Below are positions 24,620-36,879 of a stretch of 64,000 nt of DNA, piece after piece (position 1 is the stretch's first letter; the number at the start of each line of letters is the position of its first letter). The notes under the pieces were generated by a model that saw only the letters and a program-made list of their open reading frames with translations, did no database searches and had not been told where the DNA came from. This stretch comes from Atherix ibis. Taxonomy: Eukaryota; Arthropoda; Insecta; Diptera; Athericidae. The DNA is taken from NCBI GenBank assembly GCA_958298945.1, contig OY282607.1:90713270-90777269 (forward strand), written 5' to 3'. Position numbers and translations under genes: made by a program.

Positions 24620-25599
24620 TTAATCATCCGCAACATCATCGATCCACCAATGTTGCGCAAAACAAATGCCATAAATTCCTCAGTATTTATGATAAGAGGA
24701 CGCATATTGAAAAGAGACCGGTTTGAACAGTGCGAGTAGATACGATGCGATATTGAAGGAATTTTTTCTTGCCTCTTATCCGCTTCTTTATGGCATTTCA
24801 GAGATTCTTAAATGAGCTTCTTTTCGGATTTTTTATTTTTTTGTTGTTGTGGGAATATGCAAATCGGACGGAAATATTTATGGGTCTTTTTCTTTTTTCT
24901 TATTGAAAAGAAAAGTAGTAGAGAGAAAAATGCCATTACATAAAATAGGAAATAAATTTTCAAAATATTGTATAGTAAAAGAATAGGTCTCGGTCCATGT
25001 TATATGTTATAGGAAAAATAAAACGGCGATAAATTTTTAGCGTAGGAGGAGATCTACGACGATTTGTTCATAATTTGTTTTATGGAATATTTGTACAATA
25101 ACATAATTTCGATGTAAAAGCTTGTGAGTTGTGAGAATTTATGACATTTAAATAAACTTTTTGACTTAATTTGTTGAAAATGTTTATAATCAAAATATTC
25201 AAAATGGGAAGAAGTAAAAAATTACAATATGAGAGATTATGTTTTTTATGAATTTTTTTTTTAAACAGCTTTTTTTTTGATAACGTTTTTTTTCTTCTCT
25301 TATTAAATGGAAACATTTGATTTAATTAAAACCAATTCAGAAGATTGTAAATTATTTTATGCAATTTGTGCTTTTTATTTTTTTATGATTAAAATTTAAA
25401 AAAAAAATAGATTGGAAAATTAGTTAAAATTTTTATTTTAGAATTTAAGATTTTCGAACCAGAAACAAAAATTAATTTTACTGGGTTTGAGTGAGTAGAA
25501 TTAATTTCGTTGGGAATTTTTTTAAAAGAAAATAACAGAATAAATTTCACCTACAATGTTAAAGTAGGTTTTTTTTAAATTCACCGTGTTAAAGGTCCA
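24620..25599. other. No recognised gene
   Basis: AT-rich sequence without recognised repeats or exons. Confidence 0.5.
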
Positions 25600-26880
25600 A
25601 TTAGAAAATGGTCATTTCAAAATTTTAAAAATAAACAAACCCAGCTGGTGACCCTAAAAAAAATTATTCATTAGAAAATAATCACTTCAAAACTTCATAA
25701 GTAAAAAAAAAAACCTAAAAATTTTTATTGACATAAAACACGCTTGGCTCGGGTCTTAACCTTCAATTTGAGACTATGTCAACCTGACGAAACGCGTCCA
25801 TTTTTTTGTTGACAAATTTTTGTCCACTGGGTCGGTCCTTCAATTAGAAAATTGACATAAAACACGCTTGGCTCGGGTCTTAATCTTCAAATTGAGACTA
25901 GGTCAACCTGGCGGAACGTGTCCATTTAAAATAGAAAAAAACATTTGTTGACACTAAAAAATTTTATTTATCACAAAACACGCTTGGCTCGGGTCTTAAC
26001 CTTCGATTTGATACTAGGTCAACTTAGCGAAACGCCCATTTTTTTCTGATAATTTTTTGCTCATTGGGTCATTCCTTCAATTAGAAAATGGTCAATTGAG
26101 AACTTCAAAAGTTAACAAACCCAATTGGTGACCCCAAAAATATTTTATTTACCACAAAATACACTTGCCGCGGGTTTTAACCTTCAATTTGGGACTAGGT
26201 AAATCTGGTGGGATGGGATTTTTTTTGCTCCTTGGGTCAATCATCTAATGAGAAAATAGTCACTTCAAAACCCTAAAAAATTTTATTGACATAAAACTTC
26301 ATAAGTAAAAAAAAAACCCTAAAAAAATTTATTGACATAAAACACGCTTGGCTCGGGTCTTAATCTTCAATTTGAGACTAGGTCAACCTGGCGAAACGTG
26401 TCCATTTTTTTGCTAATAAACCTGCAATTAGAAAATGATAAGTTGCACACTTCAAAAATAAAAAAAAACATTTGTTGACGCTACAAATTTTTATTTATCA
26501 CAAAACACGCTTGGCTCGGGTCTCAACCTTCAATTTGGGACTAGGTCAATCTGCCGAAACGTGCCCATTTTTTGCTGATCATATTTTGTCCACTCGCTCA
26601 AGGTTCCAATAAGAAAATTGTCAGTTTGGAACTTCAACAAACCCAGCTGGTGACCCTAAAAATTTTTGGTGACCCTAAAATTTTTTATTCATCACAAAAC
26701 ACGCTTGCCACGGGTTTTAACCTTCAATTTGAGACTAGGTCAACTTAGTGAAACGCCCTTTTTTTTCTGATAATTTTTTGCTCACTGGGTCATTCCGCCA
26801 ATTAGAAAATGGTCAGTTGAGAACTTCAAAAGTGAACAAACTCAGCTGATGACCCCAAAAATGTTTACCTTCAAATTGAA
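25600..26880. repeat. Complex tandem array around ACACGCTTGGCTCGGGT
   Basis: A conserved ~55-bp block starts ACACGCTTGGCTCGGGTCTT, continues through a TTCAATTTGAGACTAGGTCA region and ends near GCGAAACG. It occurs seven times, at about 25739, 25862, 25979, 26161, 26342, 26505 and 26699. Spacing is irregular (117-194 bp) because a second block, AACAAACCCAGCTGGTGACC, and a third, CAATTAGAAAATGGTCA, are present in some units only. All blocks have the same orientation. It is noncoding, and the family is not recognised. Confidence 0.9.
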
Positions 26881-27139
26881 AGTGAAGTGCCCAGTATACT
26901 CAAAGAATTATTTGCTTGCTAAATAAAAACGTCTGAACAAAAAAATAAATGAAAAAATTTAAAGGAAAGCAATAGTGAAATCGGTTATTTTTAATATTGA
27001 CTGTCAGCTCAGGGCGCAAAAACAAAAAGTTCGTATTAATTCGTAATAAACAATAATCGTTCTTGTCATAAAAGAAAACATTTATGCGTTCTCACTGTAA
27101 TGCCATTGATAGTATTTATTTGGTAGAAAAGAGAATAAA

Positions 27140-27960
27140 ATGAAATGTTTTTGTTTTTTTCGTTTCCGTCCCCACACGCTCGCCCATTATTTCCACGTTG
27201 CCGCTACTGTTCTCTGCGCTAGTACAGACACGTCCGGTGCTGCTGTTGTTGTTGCCATACCGCGCCTCTTCAATTGCGCCACAGTTCAATGTCATTGCAC
27301 GATAGCATGTCGTGTGTGGGTGTGTCTGGGAAAATTGGCTTTAAATTAATTTCGACGTTATTCCCCTCACACCCCCAACCCTTTTCAGTATTGTTTTCTG
27401 TCTTCTATCCACTCAATGATTGTCGAATCGTGGACTTATCATCTACCACCTGCTGCCACCAACCACCGACCACCTATTAGCCGGCCATCAGCCATCGTCG
27501 GTAATCTTCCATCGTTCACCTGCCTGCTGTCCGTGTTTGGCCCGTGCGCTTGGTCAGTGGATTTTTCACTCTCGTTTACTCTCGTTTCCGTTACGCACAC
27601 TAAATTTTACAATAATTACAATCGGTTAGCCGCTAAAACGTGTTATTAATTAAGTGATTAATTGGTCGACAAAACAATCGTTTATTTGCCGCCTTTATCG
27701 GCAGCAGCATGTGCATCGAACGCATGAGTGCGTATACGAGAATGCAGTTATTTTTGGCCCAACTCTGAGAGGGAGTGGTTCAGTGAAGGAAGGGGTTTGT
27801 TAATCGGCACAAGGGCCATTGGAGAGGTAGAAGAGAAATTCATTCTGCAATTTCGGTAGTCTTGCGTTATTCTCACATCATGCAATTTTAATCGTATTTG
27901 AATATGTGATTTCATCACACCGGTGCCATAAAATATTTCACCACACCACCACACCTCGAT
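27140..27960. other. GC-enriched region, function unknown
   Basis: This stretch is clearly less AT-rich than its neighbours and lacks long homopolymers. Several overlapping frames of 68-77 codons are open on the + strand, but none shows a recognisable domain or well-placed splice sites. It may contain an untranslated exon or a conserved regulatory element. I cannot decide from sequence alone. Confidence 0.25.
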
Positions 27961-28712
27961 GCTGTCAGTTCGTCTTCATATACGTTAAGGGTTGCCCTAT
28001 TCGACTATGACTGGGATTATTATTGTTATTGTTTTCGATGCCATTTCAATTGGTCTGTTTTTATAACAAATTCATTAGAGGAATTAGTTTTTTTTCTTTT
28101 AAATTATTTGAAAATTCACCACATTCTAAAGTGATCGAAAATAATAGGTCCTACTATCAGTAATGGTGTTACCAGCGTATAACAATTTGTTTTCTATCGA
28201 AAATTTTCCCCACGATTAGTTTTTGTATTGGATTTTCATAACCAACAGAAAAACTTACGCTTTTAATCAGATTGTAAAAGTTAAATTGAATTTGTTTGAT
28301 AAAGAAAATTATCCTTTTTATATGTTCACTTGGAGGGGAACTGTTGTGAGGGTTTTTTTTTTGTTTTTAAATTAGTAAATTTTATATGAAAAATAAATTT
28401 TTTTAAAAAAAATCCTCATTTTTAAGTTTTCAAAAAAAAAAATTTACCAGAAAAAGTGTTTTTTTTTTACAAAAACGAATTTAAATTAAAAATTTTCTTA
28501 TTATTTTACGTGAATTTATTTAAGAGGGGATTTGGGGGCTATTAAAATGGTAATTGAGATTGGAATCGATATTTGTTATCAAGGCCATTTGTGACCCAGC
28601 AAGTGTCCCTTTCTAAGTGGGCTAAGCGAAACTTCGACTTAGCCTACTTAGAAAGAGGAGTGTTGAATTGCGTTGGGTGTCGAGACGTAGGAAATTTGGT
28701 CAATTAAAGTGC
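27925..28712. repeat. Duplicated segment, copy A
   Basis: This segment is repeated in the same orientation at 33975-34828. Shared landmarks are CACCACACCTCGATGC, ATATACGTTAAGGGTTGCCC, the block ending GAAAATTCACCAC, and a near-identical stretch of about 250 bp ending GTCAATTAAAGTGC. Copy A has about 40 bp (around 28040-28080) that copy B lacks. It could be an unrecognised dispersed element or a local segmental duplication. Confidence 0.92.
28609..28655. repeat. Strong hairpin in duplicated segment, copy A
   Basis: The left arm (28609-28626, CTTTCTAAGTGGGCTAAG) pairs with the right arm (28638-28655, CTTAGCCTACTTAGAAAG) at 17 of 18 positions. The stem can extend inward through CGAA/TTCG. It is markedly more GC-containing than its surroundings. 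The same hairpin, with two changes in the left arm, lies in copy B. Confidence 0.9.
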
Positions 28713-28840
28713 TGATACGTTCAGCAATTGATACGTTCAGCAATTCCACTTTTAAGAAAGGATTTTTTTAAGTTTTCAAAAAAAAGTTTACCAGAAAAAG
28801 TGTTTGTTTTTAACAAAAACGAATTTAAATTAAAAATGTT
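28713..28840. repeat. 16-bp direct repeat and partial re-duplication
   Basis: TGATACGTTCAGCAAT occurs twice head-to-tail at 28713-28744. Immediately after, about 28767-28840 repeats the sequence of 28415-28497 (AAGTTTTCAAAAAAAA, then TTTACCAGAAAAAGTGTTT and ACAAAAACGAATTTAAATT). An internal piece of copy A was therefore duplicated next to its end. Confidence 0.85.
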
Positions 28841-28965
28841 CCGTTTGATGACCTCAAAAATGATTAATCCAATTCTGATGACAATGATTAATGCAGGTCT
28901 GCATGCGAACGTGGAAACTTTCGATAACTTTTCTCAATAAAATTGGATCAACGGCCTTTAATTTC

Positions 28966-29440
28966 TTATCGACTGTTCTTATTTAGGTGTCTTAAATTGT
29001 TCTTTGATGATTGGCATATACTTTTACATTTAAATAGGAATGAAAAAGAAAAATCCAATTGTGTCAAATTGCAGGATCTTGGCGACCAATTCACATATGC
29101 GTTGCGTGAGATTATTTGATAAATCAAATTTTTATTCACATTCAGTTCAGTCAAATTCGATCACAAAAAGTTCGTTAACATGCCAGGATATCGGTCAGAA
29201 TTCACTGTAATCGCCTCTTCATGGTCATTTTCGAAGAAGTGATGCCACCAGCCCATTAATCACACCAAACAGTGACTTTTACGATACTACGGTTTTTTCC
29301 ATTAACCACAAGGGGGTTTTTATGTGCCTCAGATTCGACAACTTTATTGTGAAATAAAATTGGGATGAATAAAATTGTACTAATTTAAAGTTTTTTTTTT
29401 TTTTAATAATGACATCTGTGTTTTGACAGATATTTTATAA
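28966..29440 (-). mobile_element. rosa-like (DD41D) relic R3
   Basis: The minus strand encodes I-I-S-R-N-A-Y-V-N-W-S-P-R-S-C-N-L followed by T-Q-L-D-F (about 29045-29115). This is the clearest copy here of the third-catalytic-Asp block of the family. A following K-S-I-C-Q-S-S-K-N-N-L piece matches the usual downstream region. The D of the D-L-T motif is changed to N. The upstream transposase part is only partly recognisable, around 29190-29330, and the end carries a degraded palindrome (TTTTGACAGATATTT) near 29424. It is a dead fragment. Confidence 0.75.
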
Positions 29441-30640
29441 GTTGAAGAAAAATCTAACAGATGGCGTAGTCTAATGGATTTTTTTTTTATTTTACAATTA
29501 AATAAGACCAACAAAAAAAACGAGGTGAAAACTTATTAAAATATTCAAAAATTAATAGAAATAAAATTTATTGGTTTTTATCAAAAATAATTAATTCAAT
29601 TCCGATGAAAATATAAACTGTGGTGCTATATATGGTCAATATAAACACTATTAATCAGAGGCCAGGCAATTCTGCTGCTACCACTAATACTAAGACCTAA
29701 ACATGATAAGTGGGTGTGGGGATAACGATAGAGTTCTCTTTACCCTGTTTGATGTCGGAAGTCCATTGCAATGAATGACGAATAGCCCTATTGCATAAGT
29801 CCTGCTACATTTATTCGTTATCATATTGGGTCATCTACCAACAACAAGTACTTGACCATCGTCCATCATTCCAACTTCCCAATCTGCCATTGTGCCACAC
29901 ACGTTCACAGGTTGCCAGTCTCTCATGTACCCGTATAATAACAAAACAACTCACCAACCACCCCACTCCCCTCCGTATTTGTACTAAACGAAAATCCATT
30001 AATTTTCACTCCATTGAAATATTGGAAATGAATATCGATATCGTAGCATAAAATAATTAATAAATTTCCATTAATCCATCGATTGCTATGAATTTGGTTT
30101 ATTTCTGATGATACTCGTAGGTCGAGCCGGTCTGGGCCGGATGTAATATAATAAAATTCCGTATGCATTCTCTGTGGCATTGGTCGAACAGTATCCCCTT
30201 GGTTCGGGATGCATATTGTTGGTCAATTGGCAAAAGATGTACAAACACAACTCCCTCTGCTATCCGCACAAAAACCGAATACTATTCCGAAACTCCTCCG
30301 AATCAGACTAAGTGGCCCAATGATCATATTTCAGTCCCAATATTAATATCATATCTCATCCACTAATAAATACAATATTTATCATGATTTTGATTTGTTT
30401 GCACTTTTCAATGACTTGCTTACATTTAATCGTGTTTATTATATTTTATTGATATTATTTTATCAATAAATAATATTACCATTCGATTATATGATATAAG
30501 AAAATATTATTGATATTATGTTCAATTAAATAAATAAAAATTTATTTGGATTATTTTCCTCTTTCTCGAATTAATTTTTTTAACGTTAATGCACTGTCAT
30601 TTGATATAAAAATTATACAATATGTTTTCGCTAATTTTTC
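29441..30640. other. No recognised gene
   Basis: Mixed-composition DNA. AGATGGCGTAGTC at about 29459 resembles the AGATGGCGTT motif of the arrays at 11.9-13.1 kb and 50-56 kb. Short open frames (29791-30051 +, 29923-30180 -) show no domain. 30420-30520 is very AT-rich with many ATATTATTGAT-like words. Confidence 0.5.
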
Positions 30641-30739
30641 TTGTTGATTATTGCATTATTTTATCGAATATTATTATTAAAAGAAAGTGTGTATGATTAT
30701 CCAATTTGTACTGCGGAAAGTTGAGTAAAAACAAAAAAA

Positions 30740-31200
30740 AAAACGTCAACAAAAAGAAAAACATCAACAATGTCAAATCGCACGATCTTGGATGACAATT
30801 AACATCTCCAAATCTCAAATTACGCGTCGTAGAGATTTTTTGCGTAATAGAGTGAAAATTACTCACTTTGTGTGACTAAATGCATCATTTTGGTAAAACT
30901 GCATAGGGTCCATATTAAAAACTCGAAGTTCAGGAGAAAAAAAATCGGTTACTTACAGTATCTCCTTCTTCATTTTTAAGGAAATAAGAACCAATGTCAC
31001 CTTCAGAACGATATACACAACAGACAGTCACTTTTCGCAGATATAGTGGCTTGTTCACAGTCCCTTGTGGGTTTTCAGAGCCCCATACACGATAACAACT
31101 TTGCTTATTGACGTGTCCATTAAGCGTTGAAGAAAATTTTGCACAAAATGTGACTACTTTAGAATTATCACATTCGTAGAAAGTTTGTACAATTTTAATG
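30740..31200 (-). mobile_element. rosa-like (DD41D) relic R4, transposase part
   Basis: The minus strand encodes L-R-F-G-D-V-N-C-H-P-R-S-C-D-L-T-L-L near 30770-30830, matching the third catalytic block. A decayed S-E-N-P-Q region lies around 31063-31090 (the + strand reads GTGGGTTTTCAGAGCCCCAT). The remaining coding sequence is broken. The outer end of this copy is expanded into the tandem repeat that follows. Confidence 0.75.
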
Positions 31201-31830
31201 CGTTAAAATGGCAAACCCTAATCCAAACAAATGCCTCTTTAAACGATGTTTATAATTGACAGCTGTCAAATGATAAGACTTTACTTTCCGAACCACGAAA
31301 TGGATAACTCTTTGTTAGAAATTAATAGAAAAAAATTAAATCTTTTTGAATAATAAAAATAATGTGCAAAAAAATGCCAAACCCTATTCCAAGTTAATGT
31401 GACAATAAATGACATATGCATTTGACAGCTGTCAAATGAGAGGACTTTACTTTTCGAACCACGAAATGGATAGCTTTTTGTTAGAAATTAATAGTCATTA
31501 ATATGCCTAATAAAATGAACATGCACAAAAAAGTTAATACACAATAAAAAATGCCAAGCCCTATTCCAAGAAAATGCCACCATAAATGACATATATGTTT
31601 GACAGCTGTCAAATGACAGGACTTCACTTTCCGAACAACGAAATGGATAACTCTTTATTAAAAATTAATAGTGAAAATTAAAATCTTTTTGACTAATAAA
31701 GGGAATATGCAGAAAAATAATTGACAATAAAAAATCCCAAACCCTAATCTAAGGTACTGCCACCATTAATGACATATACATTTGACAGCTTAAAAATGAC
31801 AGGACTTTATTTTCCAACACACAAAATGAT
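31200..31830. repeat. Four tandem copies of the rosa-like element's terminal region
   Basis: Units of about 165-185 bp each contain AAATGGCAAACCCTA or a close variant (AAATGCCAAGCCCTA), ATGACATATA, the palindrome TTTGACAGCTGTCAAATGA and GGACTTTACTTTCCGAAC, then a degenerate ...AAATGGATAAC tail. The palindromes lie at about 31255, 31421, 31598 and 31781, the last degraded on its right half. Other copies in the window carry this end once or twice, so the array arose by tandem amplification of a transposon end. Confidence 0.9.
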
Positions 31831-32069
31831 TAAACCAAAATATTTTTTTTTTTAAAACAGCGCCTCAACAACAAAATATAAAAAGAAAAACAATTTGTCT
31901 AATTAAAATTTCCAACTAAACATTTAAATTTTTTCTTTCCAAACAAAATAATTTTCAAATTCAAAATAAAAATTCCCAAATTAAATTTAATAAAAATTAA
32001 AGTTTAATTTAAAATAAAAATAAAACTTATAACATTTTATTGGAGAGTTTAAAAAAAAAAACGAAGAAG

Positions 32070-32096
32070 TAATAATAATAATAATAATAATAATAA
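32070..32096. repeat. (AAT)n microsatellite
   Basis: About nine AAT triplets. Confidence 0.95.
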
Positions 32097-32099
32097 AAA

Positions 32100-33974
32100 T
32101 GAACCGTAAATAATAATTATCGGTGCTTTCGAACATTTTACCTGTCATCAAACCTTCAAAGTTGGTGCTGCGAATCTGATAAGTTTTTTGTGCTTTTCAC
32201 CACGAAAATTTCAGAATTGCTAGTACAACTTTATCATAAACTCCACTTAAGCCAATAACTAACGATGACTTCCGCTACCGCCTCACCTTAACAGGTTTCG
32301 TCCAAAACTCACCTTACCATGTGGTGTAAATTTACAGCGTCTATTACGATACCTCCCCAACAAGTTAATTGGAAGTGGCATTTCCTTACTCAAACCTTAC
32401 ATGCGTTTTATTTTAGCTAAACCTTAAGGCTTATTTACTTATTTACCAACCTACCTGCCTACTTATACGTACAACCATAAATACCTGTGCATATACTGCC
32501 TCTCTTCCACTTTCGCAAATCATTTATTCCGACTACCTTTCTATGGCATGTGTGCATATCTATCTACCTACCTAGCTTGTTGTACGTTTATTGGCAAACG
32601 TTTAACCGCATATTTATCACCTGTGTAAGCAAAGGTATCAGGAAAAAAATTCATTTTGTTTTTTTTTCTTGGACTTTTTAAGAAATTTTTACGTATTTTC
32701 TTTTGCCTTCTTTACTTTTGTTGTTTTATTGTTGTTTAACAACAAAAAATTAAGAAACAAACAAGGTGCCATAAAATGAAATAATGTTTTCGCTTATAAC
32801 AAAAAGTAAACCAAAAAAAAATAAGATTAAAAGTAAAAAAAAAAAACACTAGCATGAGAAATTGACAGCGAAAAAAAAAATGACATTAATACCATAAACT
32901 ATATGGAGAGAAAAAAAATAAACGCAAAAAAAGAATGGTTGCGTCAAAACCGTTTTGTGTTAATGTGGTGGATATTTAAACCGAAAAGCTTACACAAGCT
33001 ACAGGAGAATATAAAAAAGAAAACGGCGCGAAAAATTACTTATGAAAGCACATGTTTACTTAGGGAAGTTATTTTTTTCTTTAAAAAATCATGGAAACTT
33101 ATTATCAAGGGTAGTGGAAGAGTGAAAAGGGGAATAAATTCTTTTATCCATAATTTTTTTTTGTTTTTTATTTAATCGTTCTCTTCTGTCATTTTTAATT
33201 TACAAATTAAATTTGAAATTTTTTTTTAAAAATATTCTCAAGTTTTCTCACCACAATGTTTTTGGTGTTCAAATTGACAGTTTGTTGTGCATTTTCACCA
33301 CACTGTTATCGGCCTCTTGTTTATTCCTTTATTCATTTTTGCCATTGTTTCGTAATTTTGTTTCTACTTATTCGATGACTAATAAAAACACTGTTCGAAT
33401 TTTACTATATTTTTTATCTCTGTTTATTACTATCTTGCATCGATTACACATTTTTGTGAACATATTTTGACAAGTATTTTTTGTCATGTTTTTGTCTGCA
33501 AATTCCTCAAATAACTTTTGGCAGACAATGTATTCACATCCAATTGCATACATTTTGTCCTAGCTATTGTACAATAACTTCAAAAAGTTATGCTATTTTC
33601 TTTTATCAAAAAAATTGTCTTAAAATTTTCAGTTTTTTTTTTTGAAAATATTTTTAATTTTTTTTTTTTTTTTTTGTAATGAAAAAATAATATTATTTTT
33701 CAAGAAATTATACTTTTATCGTTCTTTTGATAACAATTAAAACAAATGATGTTTATTTTTTTGGGAAAAAACCTGACATTTTTTTAAGCAAATCCTTACC
33801 AATTATAAAAACTTGTTGGAAAATCTATTTTTCTAAGAATCTCTGCTTTACAAATTATCCTCTTTACACTGTAATCAAAAACATTATCATCTCCACCTGC
33901 TCAAAAAAAATAATTTCCGATTCCTATCCCATTAATATGTCACCTAGAAAACAAATTCCCCCATCCTCCACACC
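32100..33974. other. No recognised gene
   Basis: Homopolymer-rich DNA; 32140-32480 is somewhat less AT-rich. The open frames at 32903-33175 and 33213-33470 are Lys- or Phe/Leu-rich products of A and T runs, without domains. Confidence 0.5.
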
Positions 33975-34828
33975 GCTACCACAAAATATTTCACCCACCA
34001 CCACACCTCGATGCTTTCAATTCGTGTTCATATACGTTAAGGGTTGCCCTATTCGACTATGACTGGTATTATTATTGTTATTGTTTTCGATGAATTAGTT
34101 TTTTTACTTTTAAATTATTTGAAAATTCACCACGTTCTAAAGTGACCGAAAATAATTGGTGCTACTATCAGTAATGGTGTTACCAGCATATAGCGATTTG
34201 TTTTCGATCGAAAATTTCCCCACGATTAGTTTTTGTAATGGATTTTCATCTTTTAATCAGATTGTAAAAGTTTTTACTCCCAATAATTTTTTTAATTCAG
34301 TTTTTATTCCCAATTATTTTTGCAGATAATATTAATGGTATTTTCGGTTGAAAAGAATTTCTGCATAAAAATCATTTTAATGTTGCTTTAATTGAAAAAA
34401 ATTATAATAATTATAATAAATTAAATTGGTTTCCTTTTTATATTTTCACTTGGAGGGGAACTGTCGTGAGGGTTTTGTTTTTGTTTTTAAATTAGTAAAT
34501 TTTATATGAAAAATAAATTTTTTTTTAAAAAATCCTCATTTTTAAGTTTTCAAAAAAAAAAGTTTACCAGAAAAAGTGTTTTTTTTTACAAAAACGAATT
34601 TAAATTAAAAATTTTCTTATTATTTTACGTGAATTTATTTAAGAGGGGATTTGGGGGCTATTAAAATGGTAATTGAGATTGGAATCGATATTTGTTATCA
34701 AGGCCATTTGTGACCCAGCAAGTGTCCCATTCTGAGTGGGCTAAGCGAAACTTCGACTTAGCCTACTTAGAAAGAGGAGTGTTGACTTGCGTTGGGTGTC
34801 GAGACGTAGGAAATTTGGTCAATTAAAG
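33975..34828. repeat. Duplicated segment, copy B
   Basis: Same-orientation copy of 27925-28712. It lacks the ~40 bp near 28040-28080 of copy A and instead carries about 150 bp of extra AT-rich sequence at about 34275-34430. The final ~250 bp, including the hairpin region, are almost unchanged between copies. Both copies end at GTCAATTAAAGTGC and then diverge. Confidence 0.92.
34728..34774. repeat. Hairpin in duplicated segment, copy B
   Basis: Corresponds to the hairpin at 28609-28655. The right arm and loop are unchanged, while the left arm reads CATTCTGAGTGGGCTAAG, adding two mismatches. The stem is weakened but still long. Confidence 0.85.
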
Positions 34829-34829
34829 T

Positions 34830-36870
34830 GCAATTCTACCTTGCCTACTCACAGAATGGCAACAAAACCCATTAACAATAGGCAGACATGATGACCGGAC
34901 GCATTTTTATCGACTTATTGGGTCACCACCAATAAACCAGTTTTTTTTGCCAATCCTGTGGCACTCCGGTCACGATTACTCACATACTATATGAATACCA
35001 CCCGACTAAGTGTTGAGCTACAATAAATCCATTACCTTTTTCAATATTTTACAACATACTAATCGAAGGTGCCAAAAACCTATATTTAAGGTACCTTACA
35101 AACAAGCAAACAAAACTCTAAAAATTATTAAAAATCTGCACACAAAAAAATAACAGAAATTAAAAGTGAATATATTTTTCTTCTAACAGTAAGCAAAACA
35201 CCTTTTTTAACATTTTTTATATTTTTTGTAATTGTGAAAAAATAAAATTTATAAATGATCATAAAAATAAAATTAATTTAAATTTGGAAATTATGATATT
35301 TGCAAGAAGTTCGTAAATAAATGTCATTTGCAGAAAGCTATTTGGCAAAAAAAAAAATTTGCGGTGAATCAATTTATAAAAGTCACAATGAGAAAAAGAA
35401 AAAAATTCAAAACGAATATCTTGAAAGTTAAAAACAATTTTGAGAATTAAAAGTTTATGTTGAAAAAAAATATAAGAAATTTTTTTATAACATTTATTGT
35501 ACAATTCAGAACATCCAATAAACATTGTTCAAGCAGTGGAAGAGGTCGAAGGGGCTAAGGATATAATCTCAAATTGGTATATGGTTTATTTCACCCTGCT
35601 TTCCCCTTAACCCCTCTTAACAACTACCTGTCTGTGTATTTATTTCACCTTTACCCTCATTTCCATTATGTTTTTTTTTTTGTTTTGTTAAAAATGCCAC
35701 TGACCTGTTCCGTTCTCACAATAAAATTCATTGCACAAACGCCCGCTAATATCGAGAAAAGTTAATTAAATTCTGTGTGCAGTTACAGTACAAGAAGAAG
35801 AACTTCTTTCTGGTAGAACGTTACGAACAAAAGTTTTCCATTAAGCCAAGCCAATAGTTATCCAGGATAGTCGACATTCAGTTTATCCACTCCTGTACCT
35901 TGTACCCTGTACCCTGTACCGTCGTCTAGGCAGAAGTGTTCATAAATAAAAAGTTATGTCTTTTTCTCTATCAAAGTTCGTTCTACGTTTGAAGTCATCG
36001 TTTTCTACCTGTTCACCCGGCCGTGTTCTATCTTGACCCAAGTATCTTGGTAGGATAAGCCTTTGCTTCATCTACAGTTTTGTATCACTAGTTGACTCTG
36101 GCAAAATCGACATTAGAGGACCAAAAAAGACTAAAAGATGCAAAAACTATTTAGTCTTTCCTTTAAACGCAATTAAGTGCGGACAACTTCACTTTTATTA
36201 TGGATTGCATCTGTCATTTTTATTGTTATGGGTTTTCCCTCTTAACTTTTCAAGTTTCAAAGTTTCTCTGCCTTGTACCCTTACCTCCTACTAACCCGAT
36301 TGAAAAAGTTCTCTCAAGTCGACTGGATCAACAAAAAGGAACGAATATGCACAATAATGCAAAATGGTAGTAGCTCCCCAAGAAGACGAAACTAATTACC
36401 TTTAAGGGAAAGGAACAGTGACGACTTTTTCTATCAAAGACTTTATATTAACTTTCTACTAGAACCAAGTCCGTGTATATTATTTTCATATGAGAGGTGA
36501 ATAGCAGACCAGAAAGGACAGAACCTCTTTGATTTTGATTATAATTGAAAATGTCAACAATTAACTGGTTTTCATAAAAGTGATTAGTAGCTTTTCTTTT
36601 ACTGCAAATTCTTTTTTCAATTTATTTAAATTTACATTCAAAAGTTTAGAAAACTTTAATAATTAATTAGTATTTATTATTAGGAAATATTTTTTACTCC
36701 TTTTCTTAAAGTAATCGCGGAAATAAATTACCAAAATGAGGACATTCATAAAATTCAAAGTTTCCTATTAAAAAAAAAAAGGAATTAATTCTAGAATAAA
36801 TTGAAATTTTTTCTTTTAAATAAAATCAAAATAATTACTTATAAATAGCAAAGATAATTTTTTTACCCAA
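34830..36870. other. No recognised gene
   Basis: AT-rich sequence, with a less AT-rich part at 35780-36480. A short tandem repeat of TACCCTG lies near 35904-35924. No exon is identifiable. Confidence 0.5.
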
Positions 36871-36879
36871 CTTTAAAAG

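Noticed and set aside
25600..26880. CRISPR-like regular repeats
   Set aside because: Spacers are themselves repeated and irregular in length, there are no cas genes, and the DNA is clearly eukaryotic.
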